Shown piece by piece: positions 63,406 to 64,000 of a stretch of DNA of 64,000 bases. Position 1 is the stretch's first letter; each line of letters begins with the position of its first letter. The stretch comes from Apolygus lucorum (taxonomy: Eukaryota > Arthropoda > Insecta > Hemiptera > Miridae), in NCBI GenBank assembly GCA_009739505.2, contig CM019176.2:48018924-48082923 (forward strand). The letters run 5' to 3'. Position numbers and translations under genes: made by a program. The notes below the pieces were generated by a model. The model ran no database searches. It saw only the letters and a program-made list of their open reading frames with translations, and had not been told where the DNA came from.

Positions 63406-64000
63406 TAATTTTTAATGGATGATGGTGGAGAAAAAAGCAGTTAATACATCCGTTGAGTACATAGTATGAGTGAGTTCATGAAAAGCCTCATTTCCGTTCG
63501 GTACAAATATTGTTATTTACCATCCTATAATATAATTAGGTGCATAGTAATGAACAAGGCAAGAATAGCTGAGGATGAGTGTAACCAGTTTTCGCCACCT
63601 TCTCCAAATATATAGGTATAGCTAACACTGAATTGTGGAGACTCCTCAACGAGGGTGGTTGAGTATTACGCCGTCTTGGCAACTGTATTAATTCCTTAGA
63701 TTTACTAACTGGCTCGTCCTCAAGCAATATCGCATCTTGAGCCAAGAAGCAATAACGTTTTACTGCCTGCCGCCGCCACCTTCTCCCGAAGGGACTCTCC
63801 GCACAGTAAATCCTTTTCGAAAGCTAGAGACTCCTCTTTCACCTAATTGAGCTGGGTAATTACTTAGCTGCGATCAATCCTAAGGAAACACCTTCCCCGA
63901 GGTCCTCTCAAAGGTTGCACTCAATTCTGCTCCGTTTCATCGTTTCTAACTACGAGGCAGTAGGACCTTAATTCCCGACCCTTCTTCGCTTTATTGCCGC
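63406..64000. other. Non-coding stretch to the window end
   Basis: After the stop at 63,405 no clear poly-A signal is seen nearby. 63,770-64,000 is less AT-rich without recognisable exon. Confidence 0.35.

Noticed and set aside
1..64000. CRISPR array, bacterial operon or prophage as the undescribed system
   Set aside because: Composition, LINE and LTR elements and splice signals are eukaryotic; the tandem repeats have no unique spacers.

Overview
This window looks like gene-poor, repeat-dense nuclear DNA of an arthropod, most likely an insect. The evidence is the transposon mix: a BEL/Pao LTR element primed by tRNA-Tyr, jockey-, R1/I- and R2-type non-LTR elements, a piggyBac-type TTAA insertion, a hAT remnant and many MITE-like families, in AT-rich DNA with no operon structure. 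I cannot name the species. There is no long intact conserved gene, no rRNA, no convincing tRNA and no CRISPR array. Repeat identities come from reading by eye, so boundaries are approximate unless a target-site duplication is given.

Layout. 1-1250: 5' end of a BEL/Pao retrotransposon on the minus strand (gag runs off the window edge, PBS, LTR). 1347-2249: copy of repeat family A, an unclassified element of about 1 kb with GACGTC palindromes near both ends. 4.1-5.4 kb: decayed LINE with RNase H. 5.5-8 kb, 11.4-12 kb, 14.2 kb, 15.5 kb, 18.5-19.2 kb, 26-26.7 kb, 36.9-37.6 kb and 59.3-62.9 kb: family B, an AT-rich element with a variable CGTACGG heptamer array. 8.8-9.7 kb: R1-like LINE with a clean 12-bp target duplication. 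10.7 kb: hAT remnant. 20.1-21.95 kb: inverted repeat with arms of about 0.8 kb around the start of a DUF4817-like ORF. 29.3-31.3 kb: jockey-type LINE broken by at least three later events. 34.6-35.7 kb: LINE ORF1 and the start of ORF2. 39.3-40.9 kb: family A copy carrying a LINE. 41.6-42.4 kb: 3' end of an R2-like element with a restriction-like endonuclease and a 58-nt A tail. 46.1-47.4 kb: LINE interrupted by a piggyBac-type MITE. 47.7-48.3 and 51.2-51.95 kb: inverted pair of a 145-bp tandem repeat. 59.3-61.05 kb: 853-bp unit duplicated in tandem, apparently without differences, each copy holding a 108-bp minisatellite.

Candidate host coding sequence is sparse and unproven. The best case is a two-exon, 123-codon gene at 62,876-63,405; single candidate exons lie near 2.3, 23.1, 32.1, 49.5 and 57.2 kb. 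The genes shown here do not form a pathway. The relationships are those of nested, successive insertions, which give a relative chronology at several loci.
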